A stretch of DNA of 64,000 nt, taken from contig NC_134397.1 in NCBI RefSeq assembly GCF_050003625.1, forward strand, positions 150,473,526 to 150,537,525, read 5' to 3'. A program made the translations under genes and the position numbers. Each line of letters begins with the position of its first letter. Position 1 is the first letter of the stretch. The DNA is from Haematobia irritans (taxonomy: Eukaryota; Arthropoda; Insecta; Diptera; Muscidae). The notes below the pieces were generated by a model, which saw nothing but the letters and a program-made list of their open reading frames with translations, did not search any database and was not told the DNA's origin. Of this stretch, positions 45,853 through 57,849 are shown one piece after another.

Positions 45853-48690
45853 ATGCATAAATCCACAGCAACAACTGCCTGCTTTAGTGATGATTATGTT
45901 TCTAATGTTTGTTTAAAACATCTAATGCGATCATGTATTAATTGTACGATAAATAAGCAATATACTCGTAGTAAAAATATTAACTGCCCATTAAAAAGGC
46001 CAGCAGCAACGATGACGACGATGACGTCAACAATTAAGATGACAATGGTGACGACGACGACAACGACGGCGACGCCGAACAACAAGACAAGTATCAATAA
46101 TAGTATTATCTGCAAAAGTCAAGGTGCGAACAACAGTAGCAGTCGTTACTGTCACTCGGCGCAAACGATGAAAGCAATTAAAAGACAACAACAACAGCAG
46201 CAGCATTTACAGTTTTCCAATACATCAATTCTGGCGCCCTCATCATCATCTTCAACAGCACATCCAGCAGCATTTACATCACCTACATCGTCATCTTCAT
46301 CTTCAACAACATCGCCATATACATTATCATCATCAGCATCATCGCCATTAACATCAGTGTCAACTTTGGCAGCAGCACCATCTATTGCATCCAGAAGAAC
46401 ATCCGTATCGATATCATCACCATACTTACATACAGTATATTCAAAAAAGCATATGGGTCGACGAAAACGTAGTAATAATGACCCAGTGGATAATAATGGT
46501 ATTAATAGCTGCATAAGAATATTATTAATAGTCTCATTTATAAAGCCATTCTACATGTGGTATCGTTTTATCAAAAGTATCATTTTAACTTCATTTAAAC
46601 CAACTGAAAGACTACAATGCCACAATAAAGGTTCAATACATAAAAAATCCTCCGCCTCCGTATCTGCCTCTTCCTCCATAACTAACAACAACAACGCCAC
46701 CACCTCCGCCTCAAGTCGAACAACAAAATCATTATCATCATCGCCATCTCCACGTAGCAAGTGTATACGTGGTGTCTTGCCACCAATACGAACAACATCA
46801 TTCATAACATTACTGACCATCATATGTTTGGAGACTATTTTGCTCTCAACCATGTCTAGTTGTGCAAAAACATTCTACATGCACTGGAACACATCTAATA
46901 GTATATTTCGCATAGATAATACCGATCACATTATCGATGTTAATAAAGGGAATCTAGCTTTCGAATTTGATCAAGTGCATATTATTTGTCCAGTTTATGA
47001 GCCGGGAACATATGAGAATGAAACGGAAAAGTATATAATTTATAATGTATCAAAAGTCGAATATGAAACATGCCGGATAACGAATGCAGATCCGCGTGTT
47101 ATTGCCATATGTGATAAGCCCCAAAAATTAATGTTCTTTACCATTACGTTCCGACCATTTACACCGCAGCCCGGTGGTTTGGAGTTCCTTCCTGGGAATG
47201 ATTACTATTTCATTTCAACATCATCGAAAGACGATCTATATCGTCGAATAGGTGGTCGTTGTTCGACGGACAATATGAAAGTGGTTTTTAAAGTGTGCTG
47301 TGTTTCTGAAGAAAAGAATAAGACAATTTCATCGGGTACAGGCACCTCGAGTGGTGGTAAAATTGGACAACAGGGTGAAACTGGTGGGGTTTCTTCAACT
47401 GCCGTTGGTGGTAGCGGTGGTAATGGAGGTTCATCACCCACCGACACAACTGGTGGCAATAACAATGCCATTGCCAATGTCGGTGGTGGCAATTCGATGA
47501 GCGGCGAAGACATTAATTTATCAAACACAAACCTTAATCGTAACCAACAATTCTCCAATCATCCTCATCATGTTAATAACATAAATACAATAGGTATAAA
47601 TGGCATTAATACTGGCATGTTACCAAATGGTGTAATGAATCCTGGAGTCCCAGGCGGTAGTAATAATTATGGACTTCAAATGAATCCAATGTTAAATACT
47701 CCTAATGTTGGTGGTGGTGCAACATCCATCAACACAAATATAGATCAATACAATCGCATACCAATGCAACCAAACAGCATTAATGTTTTGAACAATAACA
47801 TTGGTGGCGGTGGCCTAGGTTTGGGTTCGCATGGTGGTGGCGGTATTATGATGACCCCCGGTGGTATGCATAATGGCATCACCATGATATCCACTGGCGG
47901 TGGTGGGGGAGGTATGGGCGCGGGAATGCCTGGCATCCATCAATACCATGGTCAAACGGGGATACGTATAAACAATGTGCCATCAACGCATCACACTTAT
48001 CTTAAAAATATAAACAGCAATAATAATAATAACAACGATCATGATCATCAGCACTATGATAAACATCCAAACGAGGTTGTAAAGAATGAAGAACTCACCT
48101 ACAATAGTGCGGCGCCAAGACTTTCAACGCCGTTCTCAAAATTCATCAGTTGGTGGCATTGGTTATGTCGCTTCTGGAGTAGTGGAGGTGGTGTCGGTGG
48201 TGGTATTGGAGGCGCTGCCAGTACTATGCTACTTAAGGCAACGATGGATCGGGATATGGAGGTGACGACGGTAGCGTCGTTGTCAGTGGCGGCAGAATCA
48301 TTTACTGTACAACCATCGACGACGACGAAGTCTAAACCAACAACAACTCATCGAATACACTACAACAACAGCTTATTGAATTATGTGCTAAGAATTAATA
48401 AACAATTTGTAAATTTTAAGTCTATTTTATATAACAATTTAATTTATAGTATAATTGCACTTTTTGTAATATTATTAATACAATTCGTAAGATATAATTT
48501 TGTACTGAAGATCACCAATAATTATAATTCTAATAATAATAATAGATCACCATTATCATCAACAACAGCAAAAACGTCATCATTAATAATAACAACAACA
48601 ACCACAACTAATACGAATTTCTTAACGTCCTATGATAACTTGACACAAAAGAAATTTATTAAAGAACAACAACAACAACACATACGGTGA
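45853..48690 (+). CDS. Ephrin: Ephrin (transmembrane Eph-receptor ligand)
   Basis: Ephrins bind Eph receptor tyrosine kinases on neighbouring cells and guide axons and cell boundaries. The 945-codon ORF is intronless. Residues 1-310 are a low-complexity Ser/Thr/Asn-rich region with a hydrophobic patch near 220-248. A hydrophobic segment at 316-334 (SFITLLTIICLETILLSTM) would act as signal anchor. The ephrin receptor-binding domain is at about 338-485: TFYMHWNTSNSIFRIDN, FDQVHIICPVYEPGTYENE, YETCRITNADPRVIAICD, FFTITFRPFTPQPGGLEF, YYFISTSSKDDLYRRIGGRC and KVVFKVCCVS, with C379, C407, C420 and C470 as the conserved cysteines. Gly/Asn-rich linker follows (490-760). A second membrane segment is at 863-879, then a short Thr/Gln-rich tail. 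Drosophila has a single ephrin with an unusual N-terminal prodomain and membrane segments, which fits. Drosophila's protein is shorter, about 650 residues as I recall. Earlier Mets exist but the first ATG gives the prodomain. Confidence 0.95.
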   Translation: MHKSTATTACFSDDYVSNVCLKHLMRSCINCTINKQYTRSKNINCPLKRPAATMTTMTSTIKMTMVTTTTTTATPNNKTSINNSIICKSQGANNSSSRYCHSAQTMKAIKRQQQQQQHLQFSNTSILAPSSSSSTAHPAAFTSPTSSSSSSTTSPYTLSSSASSPLTSVSTLAAAPSIASRRTSVSISSPYLHTVYSKKHMGRRKRSNNDPVDNNGINSCIRILLIVSFIKPFYMWYRFIKSIILTSFKPTERLQCHNKGSIHKKSSASVSASSSITNNNNATTSASSRTTKSLSSSPSPRSKCIRGVLPPIRTTSFITLLTIICLETILLSTMSSCAKTFYMHWNTSNSIFRIDNTDHIIDVNKGNLAFEFDQVHIICPVYEPGTYENETEKYIIYNVSKVEYETCRITNADPRVIAICDKPQKLMFFTITFRPFTPQPGGLEFLPGNDYYFISTSSKDDLYRRIGGRCSTDNMKVVFKVCCVSEEKNKTISSGTGTSSGGKIGQQGETGGVSSTAVGGSGGNGGSSPTDTTGGNNNAIANVGGGNSMSGEDINLSNTNLNRNQQFSNHPHHVNNINTIGINGINTGMLPNGVMNPGVPGGSNNYGLQMNPMLNTPNVGGGATSINTNIDQYNRIPMQPNSINVLNNNIGGGGLGLGSHGGGGIMMTPGGMHNGITMISTGGGGGGMGAGMPGIHQYHGQTGIRINNVPSTHHTYLKNINSNNNNNNDHDHQHYDKHPNEVVKNEELTYNSAAPRLSTPFSKFISWWHWLCRFWSSGGGVGGGIGGAASTMLLKATMDRDMEVTTVASLSVAAESFTVQPSTTTKSKPTTTHRIHYNNSLLNYVLRINKQFVNFKSILYNNLIYSIIALFVILLIQFVRYNFVLKITNNYNSNNNNRSPLSSTTAKTSSLIITTTTTTNTNFLTSYDNLTQKKFIKEQQQQHIR

Positions 48691-50300
48691 ACTTTCTTAT
48701 ATTATAAGATCATTTATACGTATACCTTAAATAATAATAATATTAATATTAATTATAATAATGATACTTGAATATAAAAACTGAAAACAAACGATAAAAC
48801 ACAAAAAAAAAAAAAACGAAATAAGAGAAGCGACAAAAACATATAGAAGTAATTAAATTCAAAAAAGAAAACCCGAAAACGAAAAATAGCATATAAATAA
48901 AGCTTAAAGCATTTCCAAAAAAATAAAGTTTTTAAATACTGTGGATTGGACCATATACAACACACATATATACAAAAGAATTTCCCTCCAGATATCATTC
49001 ATCATCCAATAACCTAGAAAAAGACCACACATAGCAGTCCTGGAAACGATAAAAGATAATTGTATGCGATTTTTTGAAAGACATTTTTGGAAAATGAGCT
49101 TTTTTGTCAATTGGATGATATCGACACAAAATTTTGTATTACTTAATTGCTTAAACTCATTCGAAATAAATGTGTACGAGCTTAAATGATCAATATAACA
49201 AAATAAAAACATTAACATATTTTTATAAAAATATGGACAACTCGAAAGTTTATATTGATTTTTTGAGTTCCAATACATTAAACAGCAACAACCGCGCTAA
49301 TATTTCGTAATATCATATTTTTGTGTTGTTATATAAAGTCAGGATAGTAACATTACTGGCTCGACCTCACTCACACTTTCCCCTTGCCCCCACACTACTC
49401 TATAGTATAGTTTGGTATAGTTTTAAAAGTTTATAGACATTCGCCACAATTCATCACAGTTTGGTTAGTGGCTGTTAGATTGATTGGTGGTGGTTCGGTT
49501 GTTCACCCAACCCTCCCCACCCACCAACTGATGGTCATTCGCGAGCCAAGCACAACATCTTTGTTGGGGTTGTTGTAGCAGCTACTCACTACGGCTGATG
49601 AATGCGAAAGGCCACAGAAATAAACAACATTAACAACATTTATATTTTAACTGCCATAATTTTTAAGTCAGCGATATTTGTGTACCACTTAATTACTATA
49701 CCAAACTCGAATAGTTACCATTACACATAATTATAAATACATCAAAAAGAAATACCAACAACAAACAAATAATTCTAAACATACGACAACAGCAAAGAAA
49801 AAAGAAATATAAGTAAAATAATCTGAAAATAATGATAATTTATAGAAATACAACAATAGATTAATAAGTAACTTGGCAAATTTTACAACTTAGGTAAAGC
49901 TCTCTCTCTCTCTAAATTTCTCTTTCTCTCGCAATGAAGACGAAGAAGAACGAAAGAAAGGTACTTAAGAAAGGCAAACAATTCCTTAAGATTTAGTTTT
50001 TTGTTTTTTCATCTACACCATTTAATTTATATTTTTTATACAATACATACACTAGCATACGGGTAAAGTCAGATGTGTTTTCGGTTTAATGGTTTTTATG
50101 AGATGTTAGGGATAAATGTGAAATTGTTGAACAGTTTTGATACATATGATAATGATAATTTAACCGCCATAGGCAAAAGTTAAAGTAAACTGTAAAATCA
50201 CTTCCATTAAAAATTCCTTTATTCATTGGCAGATTTATCTGTTTTAAATTATGCAATTCCTACATAAAACGTGAAAAGTCCCCTTAAAACATTCACACAA
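48691..50300 (+). other. Ephrin 3' UTR and flank
   Basis: AT-rich sequence follows the stop codon. AATAAA signals occur near 48894 and 48922, so the transcript may end near 48920-48950. A CT-repeat lies at 49901-49930. No further gene is seen. Confidence 0.5.
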
Positions 50301-50304
50301 AAAA

Positions 50305-50581
50305 AATTTTTTTTGATTCAATCACGAAATTAATTGATCCAATTAATTTTTAATTGAAATGTCTTCAATCACAGAAATGATAGTATCAATTAAAAAATTA
50401 CGGAAGGTCAATTAAAAAGTTAATTGATCCAATTAAAAAATTAATTGATACTATTATTTTTGTGATTGATTTTTGTTTCGATTAAAAAATTTGTTGAATC
50501 AATTAAATTTTTAATTGAATATTTTTTAAAACTCAATTAAAATTTTAATTGGAAAAATTTTCGTGAATTTTTTTGTGTGTT
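50305..50581. mobile_element. AATTAATT-rich MITE, fairly complete
   Basis: The left end ACACAAAAAAAATTTTTTTT with GATTCAATCACGAAATTAAT, and the right end TTTTCGTGAATTTTTTTGTG, are inverted. The interior alternates AATTGATC/AATTAAAA blocks and can fold on itself. Copies or pieces lie at 1906-2060, 55200-55600, 57850-58720 and 63915-64000. Confidence 0.7.
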
Positions 50582-53500
50582 GATTTGAGATATCTTTGAA
50601 ATTTTCAGATCGCTACTTATTTCTGTAATAAAACTCCATTCCATGAATGTATATAATTATAAATAATAATTATGAATTTTATCCATCGACTGATAAATGT
50701 TATTTTACATTGGACAAACTATTTAGAAATGACGTAAAAGAAATATTAAAAATTGTTTATATATATTTTTTTTTAATTTAGTAATTTTTTGCAATATTTT
50801 AGTTTTTTTTTTGAGCAAAAAATAAAATACAGCAATTCAAAAAGAAACATCGAAAATATATATTATATCCTTAAAATCAGTAGATTTGGTATCTCCAAAA
50901 AAAAAAAATCGAAGACATGTCTGGCTAGAAATACTGTAAGCTAGCGTACAATCTCCACTTCTTACACCACCCCCTCCATCACTAATCTAACTTTTACAAT
51001 AGTATTCCATATAATCAAACTCTTGTACTCAGATGGTAAACAAACGTAATGTGAACAATTCTAGAAAAAAGAAAAGCAAAACTAAAGTGATTATTCACAG
51101 TACAAGAATGAATTAGAAACAATTTTTTGTTTGTAACATTTTAATCCAGCTTGTGTTGTATAAACAGAAACACCGCCAACCATTACCACAACCACCCACC
51201 CAAACAAGAAAAAAATATGTGTTTGTTTTTCACTCTCTCCCTCTCTGTCATATAAAAAGTATACAGTGTGTTTCATGATTTGGAAAAAAATAAAAAAGTC
51301 ACCTTAATGTGTATACATACATACAAATTATATATACAATTATATATACTTATATATCTACCGATTTTAAGAAAATTGTAATAAAAAATTGTTGATTTGT
51401 TTATATATTTGGAAAGAAAATAATAAGAAAAAAATATGAAAAATGAATATTTCGATATTATAAAAAATTACAAAATTTTCGTTTTTGTTATTTGAGAAAG
51501 CAAGCAGCAGCATTCAAATGTAGATCATAGAAGGTATTTATTGCTGAAAGATTGCCATTATATAGATGACGATGACTACACAACATACATATGGGCATAT
51601 ATTTGGGTCGGGGATTTCAACACTATATATGTACATACTCAACATTGCAACACACAAGTTTTGGGATTTACTATTTCTACCATTAGGAAAATTTAACCCT
51701 TCTCGTACCACTTGAATCTTCTTGGTTAAATGGAAACTATGGCATTTCTTAAGCAAGCAAAAGTTGTTATAGCACGAAATATATGTACCATTATTCAGAA
51801 ATCTAAAAACTAATTCGATCGATAATGCCAAACACTCTATGGGACATGAATAGATATTCAAATTTAGATCAGAGATTTAAAAATCGTTTATTCCCTAAAT
51901 GGTGGAAAATATGCGAAAATAGTTGAGATAATCTAAAAGAAAATTGAATAATGCCAAATATATATTTTAAACAAAAAAAATCAAAAACACCAAGGTTCTA
52001 TGGAGTGTTCGCAACTATTTATGTCGAGATATTCAGAAAAAATGCGCGCCAAGTAAAACAGAAGGATTACTTTTGTTTTATATAACGTATAGTTGTTTTA
52101 ATCAATTCATTTGGTTCACATATAAAATTGTAATTTCAAAGTGTTTGCATTTAAGGAAAACAGTTTTATATTGTAAATTAAATTTAAAAATGTCATTCCT
52201 TAAAATGCAAAGGATTTTATATAGATTCATCCATTTAGTAAAAACAAGTTAATAAGTCTTGTCCATCTAATCACTAATTGGCATTGTCTGAAATTTAGAC
52301 AAATGATAAGAAAACGTACATCCCAGACTTTTTATAGCCTATTGGTCTCGATATAGTAAACTTAGCAAATACATATATACCAAACCATGTTGTGTTCTGG
52401 CTTCAGGAGAAAATCGTTTGCGTGCTACCATAATAATAATGACGCATCCGATTTTCTAATGATTATACTAATATTTAATTTATATATGAAAATAGGTATA
52501 AATGGGATTTTATAAATGTATATTTAGAAAAAAAAAAAGAAAGAAAAAACAAAACGAAATATACCATAACACAAATCTACACGAACAAAAATGTATACAA
52601 AATATGTTTCAAGCCATATATACTAGCTAGAGTTTCTGAGGCTCTAGTCCGCTAGTTTGCCTTTCTTGCAGAATTGCAAGGCTAGGTAGGACATATAATT
52701 TTTTGGTTTATTTAATTTGGTTATTTTCTATTTGGAAAATATGATAAGGTGTAAATATTATTGGTCTCAAACATTTTTGTGGATATTTGAAAAGGAGAAT
52801 CCCTGCATATATATATACACACACACAAATAACACTCTAAAGGGCATCTCTATTTGTAAACGAGTGTGCAAAACACAAAAAAACATAAATAAAATTTAAA
52901 ATAAATAATGCAAAAAAACTATTATTTTTGGTTTTGTAAGTAAATCTTTCGCATACACTTAGTATAGACAACAAATACTACCACTACTACTACTACTCTA
53001 TTATAGACTGCCTGTGTGACGACACTCGAAAAGTTGTAATGATGCTGTTTTGAAAACAGCATTCATGGAACACACTGTATCAAAAATTTGTATATTTTGG
53101 TTTTCATTCCTTGTTATAACAATAATAAAAATAAAAGCAACAAATAATCATCCACCCTTCAGTCAGTGATAGAAAGACTCCTCACAAAAAATTAAACTCA
53201 TCCATCCATCCATCTTGTCAAGTAGCAGTCGTCGTGTCATTCAGTGTGTGTGTTACTACTCTCCTATACATAAAAACAACAAGAACAAAATAAAAGAACC
53301 CAAAAGGAAGCTGCAAAAGCTCATTTTTATTATTGATTTCTACATTCAACTAAAATTTATTGTTGATGGAAATGTTCAAAATATGGTTAAAAACAAAAAA
53401 AAAAAAAATGCATGCTATTTTTAGAATGTGAATGGAAGAAGGTATATAAAAACGAAATATTTTAGTGATAAAAACCGAAATAAAATATTAATTAAAATTA

Positions 53501-54061
53501 CAATTATTTCTAAGAAGCGAAAGAAAAATACATTTAAATGACTTTATAAAAATATCTTAAAGAAAACAACAAGTATGCATAATAAATTTGATTGTAAACA
53601 CTTCTGAAAATCAAAAAAATCTTTTCAATGATTTTAATTACTTTGCCATGGGGTTGTAGAAAAAAAATGAAGCAAACAAACATGGGAAACAAGGTTTGGA
53701 AAAGCAAGAAAGGTATTTAAAATAAATAAAGTTTCTTCACACGCAGAGAAAAACAAGTTTGGATATATTGACCTCAACTATATATTTTGTCTTTTTGCGA
53801 AAAGAGTGTATAGGCCAACGAAATGCTATAGTACCAATGAGAAATTAAATGCCTAAAGTAATCTAAATTTCAGAAACTATTGCCTTGAATATTGTTCAGA
53901 GTCGTTCAAAAATAAGTATTTTTGCACGGCAGTTTAATTTTGGGCGTTAATGGGTTAAAAGCGTTCATCAGAACACTTTTCCGATAATAAATCGCGAATT
54001 GTTCAATTGGAAAATTTTCACCAGAGAACCCACTGTACGGAAATTCACCATTCAGGGCCGG
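50582..54061. other. Long noncoding AT-rich stretch
   Basis: No gene is supported. Low-complexity features include ACTACTACT near 52980 and ATCC repeats near 53200-53215. Confidence 0.5.
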
Positions 54062-54069
54062 CTCCTGAG

Positions 54070-54738
54070 CACGGTTGACACAATTCTACCAAAAATGGTA
54101 GATTTTTTATTGTTTTGTAGATTGGTAGAATTCTTGATGTATTGGTAGATTTTGCAAAATATTCCTAAGAGATATTTTACAAATTTTCTTTATATAATAT
54201 TTTTAAAAAATTTTCTAAAGAAATAAAATTTTGAGAACATTTTCTAAAGAAATAAAATTTTGAGAAGATTTTCTATTGAAATAAAATTTTGAGAACATTT
54301 TCTATAGAAATAAAATTTTGAGAAAATTTTCTATAGAAAAAAAAATTTTTTTGAGAAATTTTTCTATAGCACTAAAATGTTGACAACATTTTCTATAGAA
54401 ATAAAATTTTGACAAAATTTTCTACAGAAATAAAATAATTTTTTTTTACAGAGATAAAATTTTTTTCTATACAAATAAAATGTTGAGAAAATTTTCTATA
54501 GAAATACAATTTTTATATATAAAAAAAAACTTTTTGAGAAAAATTTCTATAGAAATAAAATTTTGAGAAAATTTTCTATAGAAATAAAATTTTGAGAAAA
54601 ATTTCTATAGGAATAAAATTTTGAGAAAATTTTCTATAGAAATAAAATTTTGCAAAATAAAATTTTTTGTATGGTAGTTTTTCGGTAAAATGTTCTCAAA
54701 ATTTTGGTAGATTATTTTTGACTCGAGTGGCAACCGTG
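54070..54738. mobile_element. hAT-like element with internal minisatellite, complete
   Basis: The left end is CACGGTTGACACAATTCTAC and the right end reads GACTCGAGTGGCAACCGTG. Flanks are CTCCTGAG and CCCCTGAG, an 8-bp target duplication with one change, which is the hAT hallmark. The interior (54190-54660) is the same 29-bp minisatellite as at 4390-5400, here often GAGAAAATTTTCTATAG. It is 669 bp and noncoding. Confidence 0.87.
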
Positions 54739-55199
54739 CCCCTGAGTCGATCTAGCCATGTCCGTCTGTCTGTGAACAAATTCTTATAGTAATAAAGTCT
54801 AGGTCGCCGTTTTGTCCAATCGACTTCAAATTTGGCACAAGTAGGTATTTTAGGTCAAAATAAAACTATTGATTTTTGAAGAAATTGGTTATCTGTCGCC
54901 CGATATACAATTGTACCAGAAGCCAGAGTTTTACTACCCTGAGTTGCTTCAAATTTTGCATAAGTATCGTCAAGCGTGCTAAATTTAAAAACGGTTTCGA
55001 ATTATAGCTCTCCCTATTTACACTCATATGACCACAGAGCCCAAAGTTTTACTTCGATTTACACAGGGAGTAGAATTAACATTCCACCAAATTTGGTTAA
55101 AATCGGTCAGATTTAGAAAAAAGGCCAAATATATATGTTTGTTCGATGGGGGGAAATATGGCTAGAATACCCACATTTTACACCCGATTTTCAACGAGA
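54739..55199. repeat. Dispersed repeat remnants
   Basis: Sequence such as GTCCGTCTGTCTGTGAACAA, AGGTCGCCGTTTTGTCCAAT and CGACTTCAAATTTGGCACAA has the look of abundant fly repeats. Two old CAAATTTTGCATAAGT-type blocks are included. I cannot assign a class, and no gene is seen. Confidence 0.45.
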
Positions 55200-55600
55200 T
55201 CTTAGTCCAATAGATACAATCAATTTTTCAATCAAAATAGAAGCACAAAGTTATGAGTGAAAATTTTCGTGGTTTTTATTAAACAACTAATTATTTAAAT
55301 TAACCATTGCATTAAAAGGAATAATTGATATCAAAAGCAAAACTCAATTTTTTCTTAACCAACTTAATTAAAAAGATTATTGGAAATTGGATTGAGGTTT
55401 AACTAAATAATTAATTGAATCAATAAAAAAAAACTTTTTCAATTACATTTTTGATTGAATTGATTTTTTCAATTTTTCATTGAATTAATTAAAAATTAAT
55501 TGAAATCTAAATCTAATCAATTAATTTTATAATCAAATATTTTTTTGCTCAATTCAAACTGATCATTTTCATGGTTGAAGACATTTCAATTTAAAAATTA
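55200..55600. mobile_element. AATTAATT-rich MITE family copy
   Basis: AATTAATTGAATCAATAAAA and GAAGACATTTCAATTTAAAA match the family described at 50305. The ends are diverged. Confidence 0.55.
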
Positions 55601-56081
55601 TTTTTTTGCGTATGTACGTTATTCTAATTTGGGCAAATATGACCACAATGCCCACATGTTACATACAATTTCAATGATGATTCACTCATAGTTTAGTCAT
55701 GTCGTACACACCGCAATGACATACTTACATACATAATCGGTTAAGATTAAGTTAAACCTCCGACTTCGCCCTATTTTGCCAAAAATCGTTCAAAATACCA
55801 CAATTCATCACCTAGCTTGGCAAGATCTAGTACATTTCCTTCTAAAATCGCCACTGATAAGTCGGAAAATTTTACCTCTAATTCATATGTATCTCCCGAT
55901 AAATTATAGATGCGCATTTGCAAAATTTTATAAAAATGGCTTTAGATTTAAATATTTCCCATATTTGTTTTATAATATTTTGCTTTGTCCCAGGGCATTA
56001 ATCGGTTTATGTTTTAAGTGTAGAGAAGTTTAAAATTCTCCAAAATCGGTTCAGATTGTAATATAAACCTTTATATAGTTT
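55601..56081. other. Noncoding gap
   Basis: No gene is supported. Phrases such as CCAAAATCGGTTCAGATT suggest old dispersed repeats. Confidence 0.45.
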
Positions 56082-56430
56082 GAGAGCCAATGGTACAATG
56101 GTTAGCATGCCCGCCTTGCATACACAAGGTCGTGGGTTCGATTTCTGCTTCGACCGAACACCAAAAAGTTTTTCAGCGGTGGATTATCCCACCTCAGTAA
56201 TGCTGGTGACATTTCTGAGGGTTTCAAAACTTCTCTAAGTGGTTTCACTGCAATGTGGAACGCCGTTCGGACTCGGCTATAAAAAGGAGGTCCCTTGTCA
56301 TTGAGCTTAACATGGAATCTCGGGCAGCACTCAGTGATAAGAGAGAAGTTCACCAATGTGGTATCACAATGGACTGAATAGTCTAAGTGAACCTGATACA
56401 TCGGGCTGCCACCTAACCTAACCTAACCTT
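56082..56430 (+). mobile_element. tRNA-headed SINE with CCTAA tail, complete
   Basis: The head is GAGCCAATGGTACAATGG with TTAGCATGCCCGCCTTGC (A box) and GTGGGTTCGATTTC (B box), a tRNA-like RNA polymerase III promoter. The body carries AGCGGTGGATTATCCCACCT, AGTAATGCTGGTGACATTTC and GGGCAGCACTCAGTGATAAG. The tail is CCTAACCTAACCTAACC. Flanking direct repeats are TATATAGTTT (56072-56081) and ACATAGTTT (56431-56439), near-identical, so this is an insertion. It is 349 bp and the longest of the four copies. Confidence 0.9.
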
Positions 56431-56439
56431 ACATAGTTT

Positions 56440-57849
56440 CCAACAAATTTAAAGGATTTGGGATAGTATCAAAAATGTTGGTGCATGTTATAATATAGTC
56501 GGCCTCGCCCGGCTTTAGACTTTCCTTAATTGTTCTACACGATTTCGAATTATGATCTTTAATTAGTAAGTAGATAATGAAAATATGTATACAGTTTGGA
56601 ATAATTCTCATTTGAAAAATTCTCCTTTCTCTAAATTGAAATTTGTAAACATATTTGTAATTTTGTTTTCCATTACAATTTAATTTTTATGGAAATAACA
56701 CAAACTGAATTTGTTATTTAAACAAATTTCAAATCCAACTCACTTATAATTTTCATTTAAAAACATGTTTGTCAAATTGTCATAATTTTTCAAAATAAAA
56801 AGGTTATTGATTGGAGTGAAACCAGTTTTTTTCTCCTCTGTTTATATTTATTTGCCTTATCATGTGACTCATATATATGCGTTTGTATATATATTATACG
56901 AGGAGAAGAATGTGTGATGTCTGTCTGCACCGAGTTATATTCATTAATGTTGTCTTTGATGTAAGATATGTGGAAAACATAAATATGATTGGTTACTATG
57001 AATTTTGTTAAATGCACGTTATTCATTACGACATATACCCACTTATAAAGATACATAGAATATCTTATAATGATTGAGGTATTGACTAATGACATGGTAC
57101 ACTGCGATAGATGCATTTCAGAAACAGCTTTGAATGTTTTTAAGTAGGGAATATCTTAACATACAGTCAAATTAAAAAAAACCTATTTTAAAAGTAAAGC
57201 AATGGATATTATTAGCATCACAGAAAACATCATTTCAATATTAAAATTCATATTGCCCTTAAATATTACAAGATAGGCTTTCATCAGCTGTAAGATTACT
57301 GTAAGATTAAAAAACAATAAATAAATACAAATTAGCGAAATCAGTTTATAAATGGCGAAATTTGAGTGTGTAATTATTATGATTCTTTTAACCTCATCGA
57401 TTAATCGGTCGAAGCTCTCAAATTTTGTTCAGTTAATCGGTTAATGGAACAAATGGACAAAAACTACAGTGTTAAAAATCTCTATACTAAAAGTTGTGGT
57501 ATGGTGTTCGCTCTCGTCTATAATCGAGATTAAAATATAACAATTTTGAACTCATTTATTTGGAGTGACTTTGGAGTAACCTTTTCTCCCGTTTGTATTA
57601 AGTCCATTTTCATGTAGCTTCGTTAGGATTTACTCCTCAGTTAAAAAAAGTAAATTGGTTGACTTTAACTGGACAAAATTTGGCATATAAGAATATAAGC
57701 AGGATGACAGGTATATGACAGGTATATCTGTAGGTTTAAAAGTTGGTTAGCTAACATTGTACTAACGGAGCTTCGTATAATCGGGGTGAACCGGGACGGA
57801 CCGAATCATAAATTCATGCAAATTTAGTCGTAGTCAAATCTTGCAACGG
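56440..57849. other. Noncoding gap
   Basis: No gene is supported. ATAATATAGTCGGCCTCGCCCGGC-type sequence (core GTCGGCCTCGCCCGGCTTTA, near 56498) resembles a transposon-end motif. Confidence 0.45.

Noticed and set aside
46152..47558. Minus-strand ORFs across ephrin
   Set aside because: They are shadows of the low-complexity codons of ephrin.
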